Assembly: GCA_964510315.1 (NCBI GenBank) | Contig: CAZEAP010000022.1 | Span: 1 to 64,000, forward strand | DNA length: 64,000 nucleotides | Direction of reading: 5' to 3' | Source: CAZEAP01 sp964510315 | Lineage (GTDB): Bacteria; Planctomycetota; Brocadiia; SM23-32 | Part shown: positions 50,498-60,395 of the stretch, in pieces | Layout of the letters: every line of letters begins with the position of its first letter | Numbering within the stretch: the stretch's first letter is position 1 | Made by a program: the position numbers and the translations under genes | The notes under the pieces: model-generated | The model's database searches: none | Told to the model about the DNA's origin: nothing | Seen by the model: the letters and a program-made list of their open reading frames with translations, nothing else

Positions 50498-52810
50498 ATG
50501 CGGCACTGGGAACTGGCATTCAACGGTGACTGGCCCGCGGGGCTCGTCTTCGTTGCCGCGCTTGCCGCCGGCGCGCTGGCCTTTCTCTTCTATCGCCGGA
50601 AGAGTTCCAAACTCTCCGGCGCCGCGTTCCGCACGTTGACGGCCCTGCGCGTGCTGGCGGTGGCTCTGCTGGCCCTTTTCTTGCTGCAGCCGGTGCTCCG
50701 GGTGACCCACGCCGAGGCGACGCGGGGGACGGTGGCGGTGCTGCTGGACGTATCGGAGAGCATGAGCCTTCGGGACGCCGCCCGGGAGCAGTCCCGGCTG
50801 GAGTCCGGCGTGCGGCTGCTGTCCGGGCCGACCGGCGGCCTGTTGAGCAAGCTGCGCCGCAGGCAGGACGTCCGGCTTTTTCTCGTCGATTCTCTGGCCC
50901 GAGAGCAACCTGCTGCGGAATCCCTCCGTGATCTTCAGCCCGAGGGCAAGGCCACGGCATTGGGGGCTTCCCTGGAAGGTGCGGTGCGGACCGTCGGGGC
51001 CGGGCGTGTCTCGGGCGTGGTTCTTTTGACCGACGGCATCTCCAACCACGGACCCGAGCCCGAGGCCGTGGCGGCCAACCTGGGAATGCCAATCTTCCCG
51101 GTTGCCCTCGGTGGCAGGCCCACGGAGCGAGGCCGCTTCTACGACGCCGGCATCGTTGGTGTGCCGGACAATCCGGAGCTGATCGTCAACAACCGGGCCC
51201 GGCTGCGGTTCGAGATATCCCACGTGGGCCTGGAGAACGTGCCCGAGGAGGAGCGCACCGTTTCGTTGCGGCTCAGCGCAACGGACGGGGGCCAACTGGC
51301 CGAGCGGACGGTTACGCTGCCGGCGGGGCGCGGAACCATACGTGCCGAACTGCAGTTCACCCCCGACGCCACCGGAGTGCGTCGCCTGGCGGTCGTCCTG
51401 TCCGGGCTGCCGGAGGAGAGCGTGCCCCAGAACAACAGCCGCCGTTTCACCGTCCGGGTGACCGACCCCCGCCTTCGGGTGCTCATTGTCGAAGGCGTCG
51501 TGCGGAACGAGTATCGCTTCCTGCGGCGGACGCTGGAGAGCGATCCGAACCTGGAGGTGACCTCCGTGGTGAAGCTCGGCGGCGAACGCTTCCTGGTCCA
51601 GGGCGAGGAGAGGAGCATCGACCTGGGTCGCGGCCTGCCCGCCAGGGCGCAGGACTTCAAGGAGTTCGACGTCATCGTGCTCGGGGACATCGCTCGGGGA
51701 GAATTCGCCGGCCTGCAACTGGAGATGCTCCGTGATTTCGTGGACGAAGGGGGCGGATTCATCGACATCGGCGGCGACCATGCCTTCGGCTCCGGCGGCT
51801 GGGGGGCCAGCGTCCTCGCCGACGTGCTGCCGGTCGTGATCGGGGGGGTTGCCGACGGGCACGTCCAGGAGCCGTTCGCGCCGGGGCTTGCGCCGGAGGG
51901 CCGCCGCCATCCCGCCCTGGAAGGCTGCGTGGAGTTCTTCAGCAACGGAGGCAAGCCGGCCCGCGTGGATTCGGCCAACCGGGTGGAGGGACTCAAGCCG
52001 GGGGCGATGGCCCTGCTGGTGCATCCCCGGGAACGGGCTCGGGGCCGGCCGATGCCGGTTGCCGCCGCCCAGAAATACGGCGACGGCCGGGTGATGGCCG
52101 TCACCGCGGACACAACGTGGCAGTGGCGCTTCCGGGTCGAAGGCCGACCGATGCGTTCCCCCTACTACCGATTTTGGCGGCAGGCGGTACGCTGGCTGGC
52201 CGGACGCAGAAGACGGCGCGCAGTTCCCGACCGCCTGGTCAACGCCTGGTCTGCCCGCACGGAGTACGCGCCCGGCGAGAGCGTCACGGTAGAGGCGGAA
52301 GTGTGCGATCCCGACGGTGAGCCGACCGAAGATGCGCACGTCGAAGCCGTCTTCGCCCTTCCGGTGCCGCTCGGGGGCGAAGGCAAGGCGGAAGAGGGCC
52401 GGGACCGGAGCGATGCGGTCTCACTCGCCCCCGTTCCGCTCAGCCCGGGTAGTTACCAGGCCCGGTGGCAGCCACCGGTCACCGGCCTGTACCGGGGCAC
52501 CGTTGCCGCCCGGCTGGACGGGGAAAGGCTGGGTGAGGCCGAGGTCGAATTCGTGGTCGGACAGGCGAACTCCGAGTTCGACCGCGTTGACGTGGACGAG
52601 ACCATTCTGCGGAACATCGCCGCGCGGACCGGCGGGGTCTTCCACACCCTTCCCACGTCGGGGAAGATCCCCGATCAGATACAGCAGCGCCGCCGCGTGG
52701 TGCTGCGCAGTGAGGAACTCACTCTGTGGAACGCCCCGTGGTTCTTCGCCGCCTTCCTCGCGGTTGTGACGGCCGAGTGGGTTCTCCGCAAGAGGAACTC
52801 CCTCAACTGA
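50498..52810 (+). CDS. Membrane protein with vWA and glutaminase-like domains
   Basis: A 770-residue protein, paralogous in layout to its neighbour. Two N-terminal membrane helices (about 14-32 and 45-66), then vWA with VLLDVSESMS (DxSxS) and GVVLLTDGISNHG. From about 320 a class I glutaminase-like domain with LRVLIVEGVVRNEYR, GGGFIDIGGDHAFGSGGW; a beta domain follows (about 585-690) and a C-terminal helix (PWFFAAFLAVVTAEWVL). Such proteins are common in planctomycetes beside BatA. The ATG at 50498 follows GAGGAGGGCGGG. Confidence 0.82.
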   Translation: MRHWELAFNGDWPAGLVFVAALAAGALAFLFYRRKSSKLSGAAFRTLTALRVLAVALLALFLLQPVLRVTHAEATRGTVAVLLDVSESMSLRDAAREQSRLESGVRLLSGPTGGLLSKLRRRQDVRLFLVDSLAREQPAAESLRDLQPEGKATALGASLEGAVRTVGAGRVSGVVLLTDGISNHGPEPEAVAANLGMPIFPVALGGRPTERGRFYDAGIVGVPDNPELIVNNRARLRFEISHVGLENVPEEERTVSLRLSATDGGQLAERTVTLPAGRGTIRAELQFTPDATGVRRLAVVLSGLPEESVPQNNSRRFTVRVTDPRLRVLIVEGVVRNEYRFLRRTLESDPNLEVTSVVKLGGERFLVQGEERSIDLGRGLPARAQDFKEFDVIVLGDIARGEFAGLQLEMLRDFVDEGGGFIDIGGDHAFGSGGWGASVLADVLPVVIGGVADGHVQEPFAPGLAPEGRRHPALEGCVEFFSNGGKPARVDSANRVEGLKPGAMALLVHPRERARGRPMPVAAAQKYGDGRVMAVTADTTWQWRFRVEGRPMRSPYYRFWRQAVRWLAGRRRRRAVPDRLVNAWSARTEYAPGESVTVEAEVCDPDGEPTEDAHVEAVFALPVPLGGEGKAEEGRDRSDAVSLAPVPLSPGSYQARWQPPVTGLYRGTVAARLDGERLGEAEVEFVVGQANSEFDRVDVDETILRNIAARTGGVFHTLPTSGKIPDQIQQRRRVVLRSEELTLWNAPWFFAAFLAVVTAEWVLRKRNSLN

Positions 52811-52839
52811 GACTTTCGGAGCTGATACAATAGGAGAGT

Positions 52840-53979
52840 ATGAGGCACGCCATCGCGACATTGGCGCTGTTGACGGCTCTGCTCGCCGCTGAGGCGGCGG
52901 CCGTCCAGTGGCTGCCCGCCACGGTTCGTCTCAGCGACGGGAGGAGCCTGACCGGGGAGGTCTACGTTCCCGGTGGGCGCCTACGCATCTATGACGAAGG
53001 CAAGAAGCGCCGCTACAGCGTCCGCCTCGGCGAGATGACCCGGCTGGAAAACCGAATCGAGCGCGAGGGAACGGCGGAGAAGTGGCTCTTTCGCGAAACC
53101 GGACTCGACGACAAGATACGGACCGGCCGCCACTACCCGGTGAGGGAATACCGGACCCGCGTGGGCTTCGCCGACGGTCGTTCGGTCGAAGGCCACCTTG
53201 TCGCCAAGACGCTCTACGTCCGCACGAACGGCGGGAGGCAGCGCTTCATCCTTTGTCGCAAGCAGGAGGGCGATGTCGGGCAGGACCTCTCCGAGCTGAC
53301 CTACGTCCGCTCCATCCAGTTGCACGGCGGCGGCACGGGCGTGCGGGGCACGATCGAGGGAGCCATCCGGGCCCCCGAAGGCGAGACCGTTCGCCGGGTG
53401 CTGGCTCTCAACACGGACGCCTCTTACGCGGTGGACGCCACCTGGGACCCCGCGACGCGGACGTTCCGGGCCGAGGGCTGCACCGCGGGTTCCTGGGACC
53501 TGGTGGTTGTGACCAACCGCGCGGTTTACGCGCGCTTCGGCCTGGAGGAAGAAGAGGGAGCCGGCCGGCTGCACGGCGAGCAGGTCGGCCGGGTCCAGCG
53601 ATGGGTCGACAGGCTGCGCGACTTCTTCCACGACCAGCGCATCCTCTACGCCGCCGGAGACGAGAGCAGGCTGCTCGCCCTGATCTGGAAGGACCGCCGG
53701 GGCGGCACGACGCTCCGCGGCATGGGGCGTCTTCACCGCTACGAGGTCTGGGCGATGCATCGGCCGGCGAACCAATGGCAGATCGGGAAGCGGATGTTCC
53801 TCTGGAGGACGGCCGCGGCGGACGGCGACCTCCAGCGCCTTCCGGTGGTGATCTGCCCGGCTCTCTCCGGACACGAGTTGAGCAGGGAGGACCCGAAAGT
53901 GAAAGTCACGGTCGAACTGCAACGGTCCCAAGCCGAGCCGATTCCCGAACCGCCTCGCCCGGAAAGGGGGAAGGACTGA
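52840..53979 (+). CDS. Exported protein of unknown function
   Basis: A 379-residue protein with a signal peptide (1-21, LALLTALLAAEAAA). The first part repeats a motif of the type VRLSDGRSLTGEVYV and VGFADGRSVEGHLVA, like small beta-barrel Sm-like modules; a middle part (about 160-230) resembles a carboxypeptidase-regulatory fold; the C-terminal 60 residues are Pro/Arg/Glu-rich. I recognise no family. Position in the operon, between a vWA protein and the DUF4175-like protein, suggests an envelope role. Confidence 0.7.
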   Translation: MRHAIATLALLTALLAAEAAAVQWLPATVRLSDGRSLTGEVYVPGGRLRIYDEGKKRRYSVRLGEMTRLENRIEREGTAEKWLFRETGLDDKIRTGRHYPVREYRTRVGFADGRSVEGHLVAKTLYVRTNGGRQRFILCRKQEGDVGQDLSELTYVRSIQLHGGGTGVRGTIEGAIRAPEGETVRRVLALNTDASYAVDATWDPATRTFRAEGCTAGSWDLVVVTNRAVYARFGLEEEEGAGRLHGEQVGRVQRWVDRLRDFFHDQRILYAAGDESRLLALIWKDRRGGTTLRGMGRLHRYEVWAMHRPANQWQIGKRMFLWRTAAADGDLQRLPVVICPALSGHELSREDPKVKVTVELQRSQAEPIPEPPRPERGKD

Positions 53980-53982
53980 GCG

Positions 53983-56900
53983 ATGTCCGGCGGACTCCGC
54001 CAGAAGGATGAAGCGTTCCTGCGGGTGCGTGACGCCGTCGACGCCGCCCGGCGGGGGTGGCGCGTGACGGCGTGCGCCCGCGGCCTGCTGAGGACCCTCG
54101 CCTTGCTGGCCGGCGGGCTGCTGACGGCGGTCCTGCTGGATAACCTCTTCCACCTGCCGGCCGGAGTGCGGCTCGTGCTCGTGCTGTCGTTCGGGGCCGG
54201 CCTCGTGGCGCTTGTCGCTCGCCTGGTGGCCTACCCCCTGTTGCGCCCGCTGACCGACGAGATGGTGGCGGCCCACGTGGAACGTGCGGGGCCGGAGCTG
54301 GAGAACCGCCTGATCAACGCCGTGCTGCTGCGGCGCCGGAACTTCCGCGATTCGCTGGTCCGCGACATGGCCGACGCCCAGGTCTCCGAAACGGCCGAAT
54401 GGATGTCCGGACGCAAGCTGCCCGGTGAACGCGAAATCCGGGAGCTGTGGCGGCCCCTGCGCTGGGTGCTCGCGGTGGGTGCCGTTCTGGCCCTCTACGG
54501 CCTGCTGTTCACCGCCCATTTCGGCAACGCGCTCCATCGGTTCATCCGGCCGACGGCCGGCGTCCCGCCCATCACCGATACCCGGCTGCAGGTGGTCCCC
54601 GGCGACGTGCAGGTGCTGCAGGGGGAGCCGTTGCGGGTGGAGGCGCGCGTCCGCGGGGTGCTCCCAGAAAGCGCCCTGATCGAGACCGAGACCGCCGAGG
54701 GCCCCCCCGCGCGCCATCCCATGGACTTCGAGGGCGACGCATTCATCCACCGCTTCAGCAACGTGCAGGCGGACTTCGACTACCGCATACGTGCCGGGGA
54801 TGCACGGACGAAGTGGTATAGCGTCACCGCGCGCCGCCGCCCCGCCGTGGCGTCGGTGCGGGTCACCTGCCTCTACCCGGAGTACACGGGCCTGCCCGAC
54901 GAGGTACTCGCGGGGACCTCCGGTGACATCCGGGTGCCCGCGGGGAGCCGCGTCCGCCTGGAGGTGGAGACCGAGGGCGGAGCGCGGAGTGCGCACGTCG
55001 AACTGCAAGTCGGCGGCGAAATGGAAGAAGTGAAGCGAACGGTCGAGATGGCCCGGACCGGGGAGGGCGAGTTCCGCTGCGAGTGGAAGCTGGAGCGCTC
55101 GGGGAACTACGCCGTACACCTGGTGGACGACTCCGGCGTGACCAACATGCCCGGACTGCGGCGTATGGAGGCGGTCCCCGACTCGGCGCCCAGGGTGACT
55201 TTCCTCAAACCGGGCCGGGACGTCTCCGTCAAGCCCGACGCTCGGGTCGTTTTGCTGGCGGCCGTCGAGGACGATTTCTCCCTGCGGGAGGTGCACCTGT
55301 TCATCCAGCCGCAGGCCGGCCGGGATTGGGTGAAGGAACGCTCACGGAGCTGCGAGCCCGGCACGAGGGAGGCGCGGGAGGGGGCGGTGATCGACCTGCG
55401 CGAGATAGGGGCCGAGGTCGGGGACTCCATCTCCTACTACATGCGGGCCAACGACGGACTTCCCCGGCCGGGGGAGGGCCCCGGACGGAGCCGGACCTAC
55501 CACATCCGCGTGGGTGCCCCCGAGACTGCTGAGGCGGGCTCCGGCGATGGGGCCGCGGCCCTCCGGGACGTCGTCAGGGAGCTGCTGGAGCTGCAGCGCC
55601 GAAATGTAGGCGCCACGCGACCAATGGCACGTGACGGTCTCGACGCGGACGACATGGAAGCGTTCCGGGCGGAGGCGGCGGGCGTGCTGGCCGCAGAGGA
55701 GGCGATATATGAGAGAGCCCGGGAAGCCGTCCTTCGCCACGCCGGTGAAGGAACTATGTCGGAGGCCCTCGGGCGCATCGCGTCAGGGCCGCTCAGCGAC
55801 GCCGTATCCCGACTGAAGGACCTGCGGGCGGCCTCTGAGCCCGAGGCCGTTCCGGGCCTGGTCGATGGGGCGGTGCGGGCGCAGGAGAAGGTCGTGCGGC
55901 TTTTGCGCAAGCTGCTGGCCCAGCCGGAGGCCGCTCTGGCGGAGCTGGAGGCCGGCGCGAAGCCAAAAGAGGAGCCGCTCCGCGAAGAGGTCCAGCAGCT
56001 CGCCCGGGGTAAGGAGCTTGCCGAGCGGCTGTTGCGGGCGCTGGAGGAGTTCGCCGAAGACCAGCGACGGGTGGTCGAGCTTTCCAACCGCCTCGGCGCA
56101 ATCCCGGTGGACGACTTCACCGAGGAGGACGAGAAGAAGCTGGACGAAATCATATACACCGAGAAGGAGTGGACGGAGTTCTTCCAGGAGGCCGCCACGG
56201 ACCTGAGCAAACTGCAGCCGCAGGATTTCTCCCTGCCCACCCAGGCCGAGGAGTTCCTGGAAGTCTACAGCGAGATACAGCAGGCCGTCGAGGCCGCCGA
56301 GCGCCGCGCCATCGAGATGGCCGTGCCCCACGAGCAGGCCGGACTGGAACTCGCCGAGGAGATCGAGACCAACATAGAGAAGTGGCTGATGGAGACAAAG
56401 GACGACCAGCGGTGGTCCATGGAGGAACCGCTGGAGGACTACGAGACGCCCATGACCGAACTGCCCGACGAACTACAGGACCTCATCGGCGACCTCATCG
56501 AGAGCGAAGAGGACATGGAGGAGCAGTTCGAGGACATCACCAGCGGCTGGCTGGACAGCCTCGACAGGGGAGCCGGGTGGGGCACCATGGACGGCCCCAT
56601 CAGCAACATGTCCGCAAAAGGCGTCACCGGCAACCGGCTCCCCAACGAGCAGGAGGTCGGGGGACGGAGCGGGGAGGGCAGGACAGGCAAGTCCACCGGC
56701 CAGTTCGTGGAGAAGAAGGCCACCGGCAAGGGAGGGCGGCAGACGCCCAGCCGGCTCACCCCCGATCCCTTCGAGGCCGGTCGGGTCGAAGACACCAGCG
56801 GGGAGGCGCCCACCGGCGCCAGCGGGGGCGGCAAGGTGAGCGGCGCCGGCGCCGAAGGCTTCCGTGGCCCCGTGCCGCCGCCCCTCCAGGAAAAGCTCCA

Positions 56901-57273
56901 GCGCCTGGCCTCCCGCCAGAGACAACTGATCGACAGGGCCCGACGGATCGACTACGGCCTGAAGAAATACCGGGCTCCGAGGGGGCGTCTTCCGGAGACC
57001 ATCGAACTGATGGAATCCCAGGCCGACGCCCTGGCCGAGGGGGAGGTCAGCACGTTCGCCGGTTACCAGCGCGTTGTGCTCTCGAACTTCCGCGAGGTGA
57101 AGGAGCTGACCGACAAGCAGAAGCAACTCCAGAGGGACAGAAGCGCCCTGCTGCCGAAACGCCTGCGGGACGAGATATCTTCCGCCCGGACCGAAGATGT
57201 GCCCGAACGCTACCGCCGGATGGTCCGCAATTACTTCCGCGCGCTCTCGGAGGCCGCCACAAAGCGCCGCTGA
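53983..57273 (+). CDS. Large DUF4175-like membrane protein with coiled coil
   Basis: A 1096-residue protein. Three hydrophobic segments near the N-terminus (about 35-58, 62-88 and 160-178) resemble DUF4175 (TIGR02302-like) proteins. A periplasmic-type beta region (about 180-510) includes PSVAS-like strands such as VTCLYPEYTGLPDEVLAG. From about 540 to 860 it is a long Glu/Arg/Leu coiled coil, followed by a Gly/Thr-rich low-complexity stretch (about 870-950) and a final helical segment. Four bases separate it from the preceding gene. Likely a scaffold; function unknown. Confidence 0.75.
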   Translation: MSGGLRQKDEAFLRVRDAVDAARRGWRVTACARGLLRTLALLAGGLLTAVLLDNLFHLPAGVRLVLVLSFGAGLVALVARLVAYPLLRPLTDEMVAAHVERAGPELENRLINAVLLRRRNFRDSLVRDMADAQVSETAEWMSGRKLPGEREIRELWRPLRWVLAVGAVLALYGLLFTAHFGNALHRFIRPTAGVPPITDTRLQVVPGDVQVLQGEPLRVEARVRGVLPESALIETETAEGPPARHPMDFEGDAFIHRFSNVQADFDYRIRAGDARTKWYSVTARRRPAVASVRVTCLYPEYTGLPDEVLAGTSGDIRVPAGSRVRLEVETEGGARSAHVELQVGGEMEEVKRTVEMARTGEGEFRCEWKLERSGNYAVHLVDDSGVTNMPGLRRMEAVPDSAPRVTFLKPGRDVSVKPDARVVLLAAVEDDFSLREVHLFIQPQAGRDWVKERSRSCEPGTREAREGAVIDLREIGAEVGDSISYYMRANDGLPRPGEGPGRSRTYHIRVGAPETAEAGSGDGAAALRDVVRELLELQRRNVGATRPMARDGLDADDMEAFRAEAAGVLAAEEAIYERAREAVLRHAGEGTMSEALGRIASGPLSDAVSRLKDLRAASEPEAVPGLVDGAVRAQEKVVRLLRKLLAQPEAALAELEAGAKPKEEPLREEVQQLARGKELAERLLRALEEFAEDQRRVVELSNRLGAIPVDDFTEEDEKKLDEIIYTEKEWTEFFQEAATDLSKLQPQDFSLPTQAEEFLEVYSEIQQAVEAAERRAIEMAVPHEQAGLELAEEIETNIEKWLMETKDDQRWSMEEPLEDYETPMTELPDELQDLIGDLIESEEDMEEQFEDITSGWLDSLDRGAGWGTMDGPISNMSAKGVTGNRLPNEQEVGGRSGEGRTGKSTGQFVEKKATGKGGRQTPSRLTPDPFEAGRVEDTSGEAPTGASGGGKVSGAGAEGFRGPVPPPLQEKLQRLASRQRQLIDRARRIDYGLKKYRAPRGRLPETIELMESQADALAEGEVSTFAGYQRVVLSNFREVKELTDKQKQLQRDRSALLPKRLRDEISSARTEDVPERYRRMVRNYFRALSEAATKRR

Positions 57274-57277
57274 AAGA

Positions 57278-58228
57278 ATGGCGAAATACCTCACCCCGAT
57301 CTTGCTTGTCCTGCTGACTCTGGCGTCGATGGCGCACGCCGGCGGGGCGACCTCCGAGAAACCGGAGAAGCCGCCGCCGCGGGCCGAGGACGGCGTCCGC
57401 TACGCCACGCGGGAGGCCGCCCGGATCATGGAGAGGGAAGCGCTGTCGGACAACCTCCTCCGCAACGGTAGCTTCGAGGCCGGCCGCTGGTGGCCCTACG
57501 GCTGGCAGGCCACCGACGGCCTGACGACTTTCTGGGCCCAGGGCGGCACCCGGGGGAAGCGCTGCCTCCGCATCGTCACCAACGTGCTGGACGCACAGTG
57601 GAAGCAGCGACAGCGGGAGGTGCGAGCCGCCGTGGCGGAGGCCCAGAAGGGCGTCCGGGGCGACGTGCAGAGCATCGAGGAGGACCCCCGCCCCGAACCG
57701 CCGGAGCGGCTGCCCACCAAACCCCCTTACTACGATACGGTGGCCGGCCTGCACGGCGTCCATTACCGCAGCGCCCACCTCACCGTCCGCCCCGGCGCCG
57801 TCTACCGTTTCAGCATCGACGCCCGGAGCGAAGCGATCGAGGGATCGGGCGAGCCGAAAGTCTTCATCAAGGGGTTTTTCGACCGGAAAGTCCGCACGGC
57901 GGACGGCGTGCGCACGGTGCGGCGCAACGCCTACCGGGCGCCCATGACGCTCGACCCGTGCGACGGGACGTGGCGGCGCTACGCCCGCCTCTTCCGGCCC
58001 TGGGAGTCCAAAAGCACGATGGACGAGAAGCCCCTGAAGCCGGAATACCTCCAGGTGCAGATCTACGCCTACTGGCGGCCGGGCGACTACTTCTTCGACA
58101 ACGCGCGGCTGGAGATCGTGGAACTGCGAGAACCCGATCGCCCGCAGGAGACTTCCGAGGAGCGGCGGGAGGCCGAGCCCCAAGAGCCGGTCCCCACCGA
58201 TGACGGTTATCCTGTCTTCCAGCGCTGA
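57278..58228 (+). CDS. Exported protein with carbohydrate-binding-like domain
   Basis: A 316-residue protein with signal peptide (1-21, ILLVLLTLASMAHA). From about 58 it shows the start of a galactose-binding-like module (NLLRNGSFEAGRWWPYGWQ) and its later strands (YRFSIDARSEAI, QVQIYAYWRPGDYFFDNARLEIVEL). A 55-residue charged insertion interrupts the fold. Probably binds a glycan or peptide at the cell surface. Five bases after the previous stop. Confidence 0.72.
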   Translation: MAKYLTPILLVLLTLASMAHAGGATSEKPEKPPPRAEDGVRYATREAARIMEREALSDNLLRNGSFEAGRWWPYGWQATDGLTTFWAQGGTRGKRCLRIVTNVLDAQWKQRQREVRAAVAEAQKGVRGDVQSIEEDPRPEPPERLPTKPPYYDTVAGLHGVHYRSAHLTVRPGAVYRFSIDARSEAIEGSGEPKVFIKGFFDRKVRTADGVRTVRRNAYRAPMTLDPCDGTWRRYARLFRPWESKSTMDEKPLKPEYLQVQIYAYWRPGDYFFDNARLEIVELREPDRPQETSEERREAEPQEPVPTDDGYPVFQR

Positions 58229-58239
58229 GGGGGACCGAC

Positions 58240-60333
58240 ATGGCGCAAAGCCCGGCGCGAAAGGGCAGGCGGCTCCGGACGGCTCCGGTCCTGCTCATCC
58301 TGATGCTCCTGCTGACACCCGTGAGCGCGGCGGTGGAGCGCCCCCCGTGGAGCGACCCCCGGTGGCCGCGGCGGAAGCTCCTGCGCGTGCCCTCCAGCGC
58401 CCGGAAAGCGGCCAGTGCGCGGATCCACCTCCGCCCGGACGCCGACGGGGGAGGGCGGGACCTCCGAATGACGGGACCCGATGGCCGGGACGTGCCCTTC
58501 GGCATCGTCCATCGCACCGGGGAGGGGCGCTACCTGCTGGGCTTCAATCTGCGGAAGGGGGGCGGGCTCTATGCCGTCTACTACGGTAATAAAGGGTCGA
58601 AGGCGGCTCCCCGCGAATTGCCGCCGGTGGGCCTGGTCTATCGGACCCGGCCCCTTCCCGATGACCCGAAGGCCGGCGGCTGGCCCGAGGCGCAGGAGAC
58701 GCTCAAGAGGGCCGGCCCGGCCTTCGGAGCCGACTACTGGCGGCGCGTCTTCGACGCCTACAACCCCTTTGGCCCCCAGTCCGGCTATATCGCCGATTAC
58801 TCCGGCTACCTCCACTGCCCGAAGAGCGGGACATATCGCTTCGCCACCGCCAGCGACTACTCCTCCTTCCTGCTGGTGGACGACCGCCTGGTGGTTCAGT
58901 GGCCCGGGCGTCACAACGCCCGTCGAGGGCGCCGGGGCGAGCATAGCGGGTCGGTCGAACTCGACAAAGGCACCCACAGGTTCCGCTACGTCCACTTCGC
59001 CGAGGGCCGTCGCGCCCGCGCGGCGGCGGCGTGGATCCCGCCGGGCGAGCGGTGGTGGCGCATCATACCGGCCGAGGCGTTTGGGGAGCCCGTCGCCGCC
59101 GAAGTCTATGAGTCTGAAAGGAGGGACCGTGCCCTCTGCGCCGACTTCACCGCCCGACCAGAGGACTACTGCGAGGCGGGGGATGCCAAAATGGCCGAGT
59201 TCCGGTTCCGCTCGGTCAGCACTGCCCCGGACGGCCTGATCCGGGCTTACCGGTGGAGCTTCGGAGACGGCCAGGTCTCCACGGAGCCCCACCCGCGCCA
59301 CGTCTTTCTGGCCACGGGATTGTGCGAGGTGCGCCTGACGGTGACCGACACGCGGGGGGCGACCGCCGTCTGCCGCAAGCGCCTCCGGGTGGAGCCCGAC
59401 AGGGGGGACCAGGAATTCAGCCGTGAGAAGATGGCCCGGTTTTTCGAGCGGGCCCGCCGCTACCGCCTGGATTCGCTCCCCGCACCGTCCCTGCTGGGGA
59501 TGTGGCGGCTGTGCCGGCGGCTCGGCAAGAGCGAACCGGCGGCCGAAGCCGCCCGTGCCCTCTACCGGCGGAGTGAGGAGGTCGATCCACTGGAGCGGCA
59601 CGAGGTCGCCCGGTGGCTGGGGGGCTACGTCCGCCGGCGCGGCCTCGAACCGGCGCGGGCCGAAGCGTACCTCAGGGAAGCCCTGGCCTCTCTGCCGAAG
59701 GTCCGGCGGAAGCGCCGGATGCAGACCCGCCTGGAGCTTGCCGACCTCTACCTCCGGGAGATGGACGATCCGGAGCGGGCGAGAAAGGAGTGCATCGGGC
59801 TGCGCGCCGACTTCCCGCGGGGAGATGCCGAGCTGCGGCGCCGCGCGCTGCTGTGCATCGGGGACGCCTGGCGGCAGGAGGGCAAAGCCGAAGAGGCCCG
59901 CGGAGCCTACGCGGAGGCGGAGGGGACGCCGGGCTTCGCGCCGGACGCCGCCCCGGCGCTCTACAAAGCCGCGGCCCTTCAGCAGGCCGAGTTGCTTCTG
60001 CGCCGCGGGGAGGCGGAGCAGGCGCTGGAGAAGCTGGAGGACCTGCTGTGGAAGCTGCCGACGCTCCGCCTGGAGGGGCGCCCCAACGTGTTGCGCGTGC
60101 GGGCGGAGATGCAGCGGGCGCGGTTCGACCGAGCGGCACGGCTCGCCGAGACCTGCCTCCGCTTCATTGAGGATCCGAACACCGCTCCCGCCCTGCGCCT
60201 TCTGGCGGGCGAGGCCCGCGCCGAGGTGGGCCGCACCGAGGAGGCGGAGGAGCACTACAGGACGCTCCTGGAGCGCTACCCCGAGGCGCCCGAAACCGCC
60301 GAGGCCCGCGACGCACTCCGCCGCCTGCGGTAG
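58240..60333 (+). CDS. Exported PA14-like/PKD/TPR protein
   Basis: A 697-residue protein with signal peptide (about 1-31). Domains by eye: a DUF2341-like beta domain (about 40-130, RKLLRVPSSARKAASARI), a PA14-like module (about 165-260, YSGYLHCPKSGTYRFATAS), a PKD domain (about 290-385, IRAYRWSFGDGQVSTEPHPRH) and a C-terminal TPR array (about 395-697) ending AEEHYRTLLERYPEAPETAEA. The mix suggests a surface protein assembling or binding other proteins or glycans. Last gene of the operon. Confidence 0.78.
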   Translation: MAQSPARKGRRLRTAPVLLILMLLLTPVSAAVERPPWSDPRWPRRKLLRVPSSARKAASARIHLRPDADGGGRDLRMTGPDGRDVPFGIVHRTGEGRYLLGFNLRKGGGLYAVYYGNKGSKAAPRELPPVGLVYRTRPLPDDPKAGGWPEAQETLKRAGPAFGADYWRRVFDAYNPFGPQSGYIADYSGYLHCPKSGTYRFATASDYSSFLLVDDRLVVQWPGRHNARRGRRGEHSGSVELDKGTHRFRYVHFAEGRRARAAAAWIPPGERWWRIIPAEAFGEPVAAEVYESERRDRALCADFTARPEDYCEAGDAKMAEFRFRSVSTAPDGLIRAYRWSFGDGQVSTEPHPRHVFLATGLCEVRLTVTDTRGATAVCRKRLRVEPDRGDQEFSREKMARFFERARRYRLDSLPAPSLLGMWRLCRRLGKSEPAAEAARALYRRSEEVDPLERHEVARWLGGYVRRRGLEPARAEAYLREALASLPKVRRKRRMQTRLELADLYLREMDDPERARKECIGLRADFPRGDAELRRRALLCIGDAWRQEGKAEEARGAYAEAEGTPGFAPDAAPALYKAAALQQAELLLRRGEAEQALEKLEDLLWKLPTLRLEGRPNVLRVRAEMQRARFDRAARLAETCLRFIEDPNTAPALRLLAGEARAEVGRTEEAEEHYRTLLERYPEAPETAEARDALRRLR

Positions 60334-60348
60334 GCAGCGAGGGGACGG

Positions 60349-60364
60349 CGCCGGGGTTCCGGCG
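60349..60364. terminator. Possible stem-loop at end of operon
   Basis: CGCCGG-GGTT-CCGGCG forms a six-pair stem with a four-base loop 16 bases after the stop codon. No T-run follows, so it is at best a weak or factor-aided terminator, between a plus-strand operon and a minus-strand tRNA. Confidence 0.3.
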
Positions 60365-60395
60365 GGGGTGACGAGGGGGGCACGTCGAACAAGAA

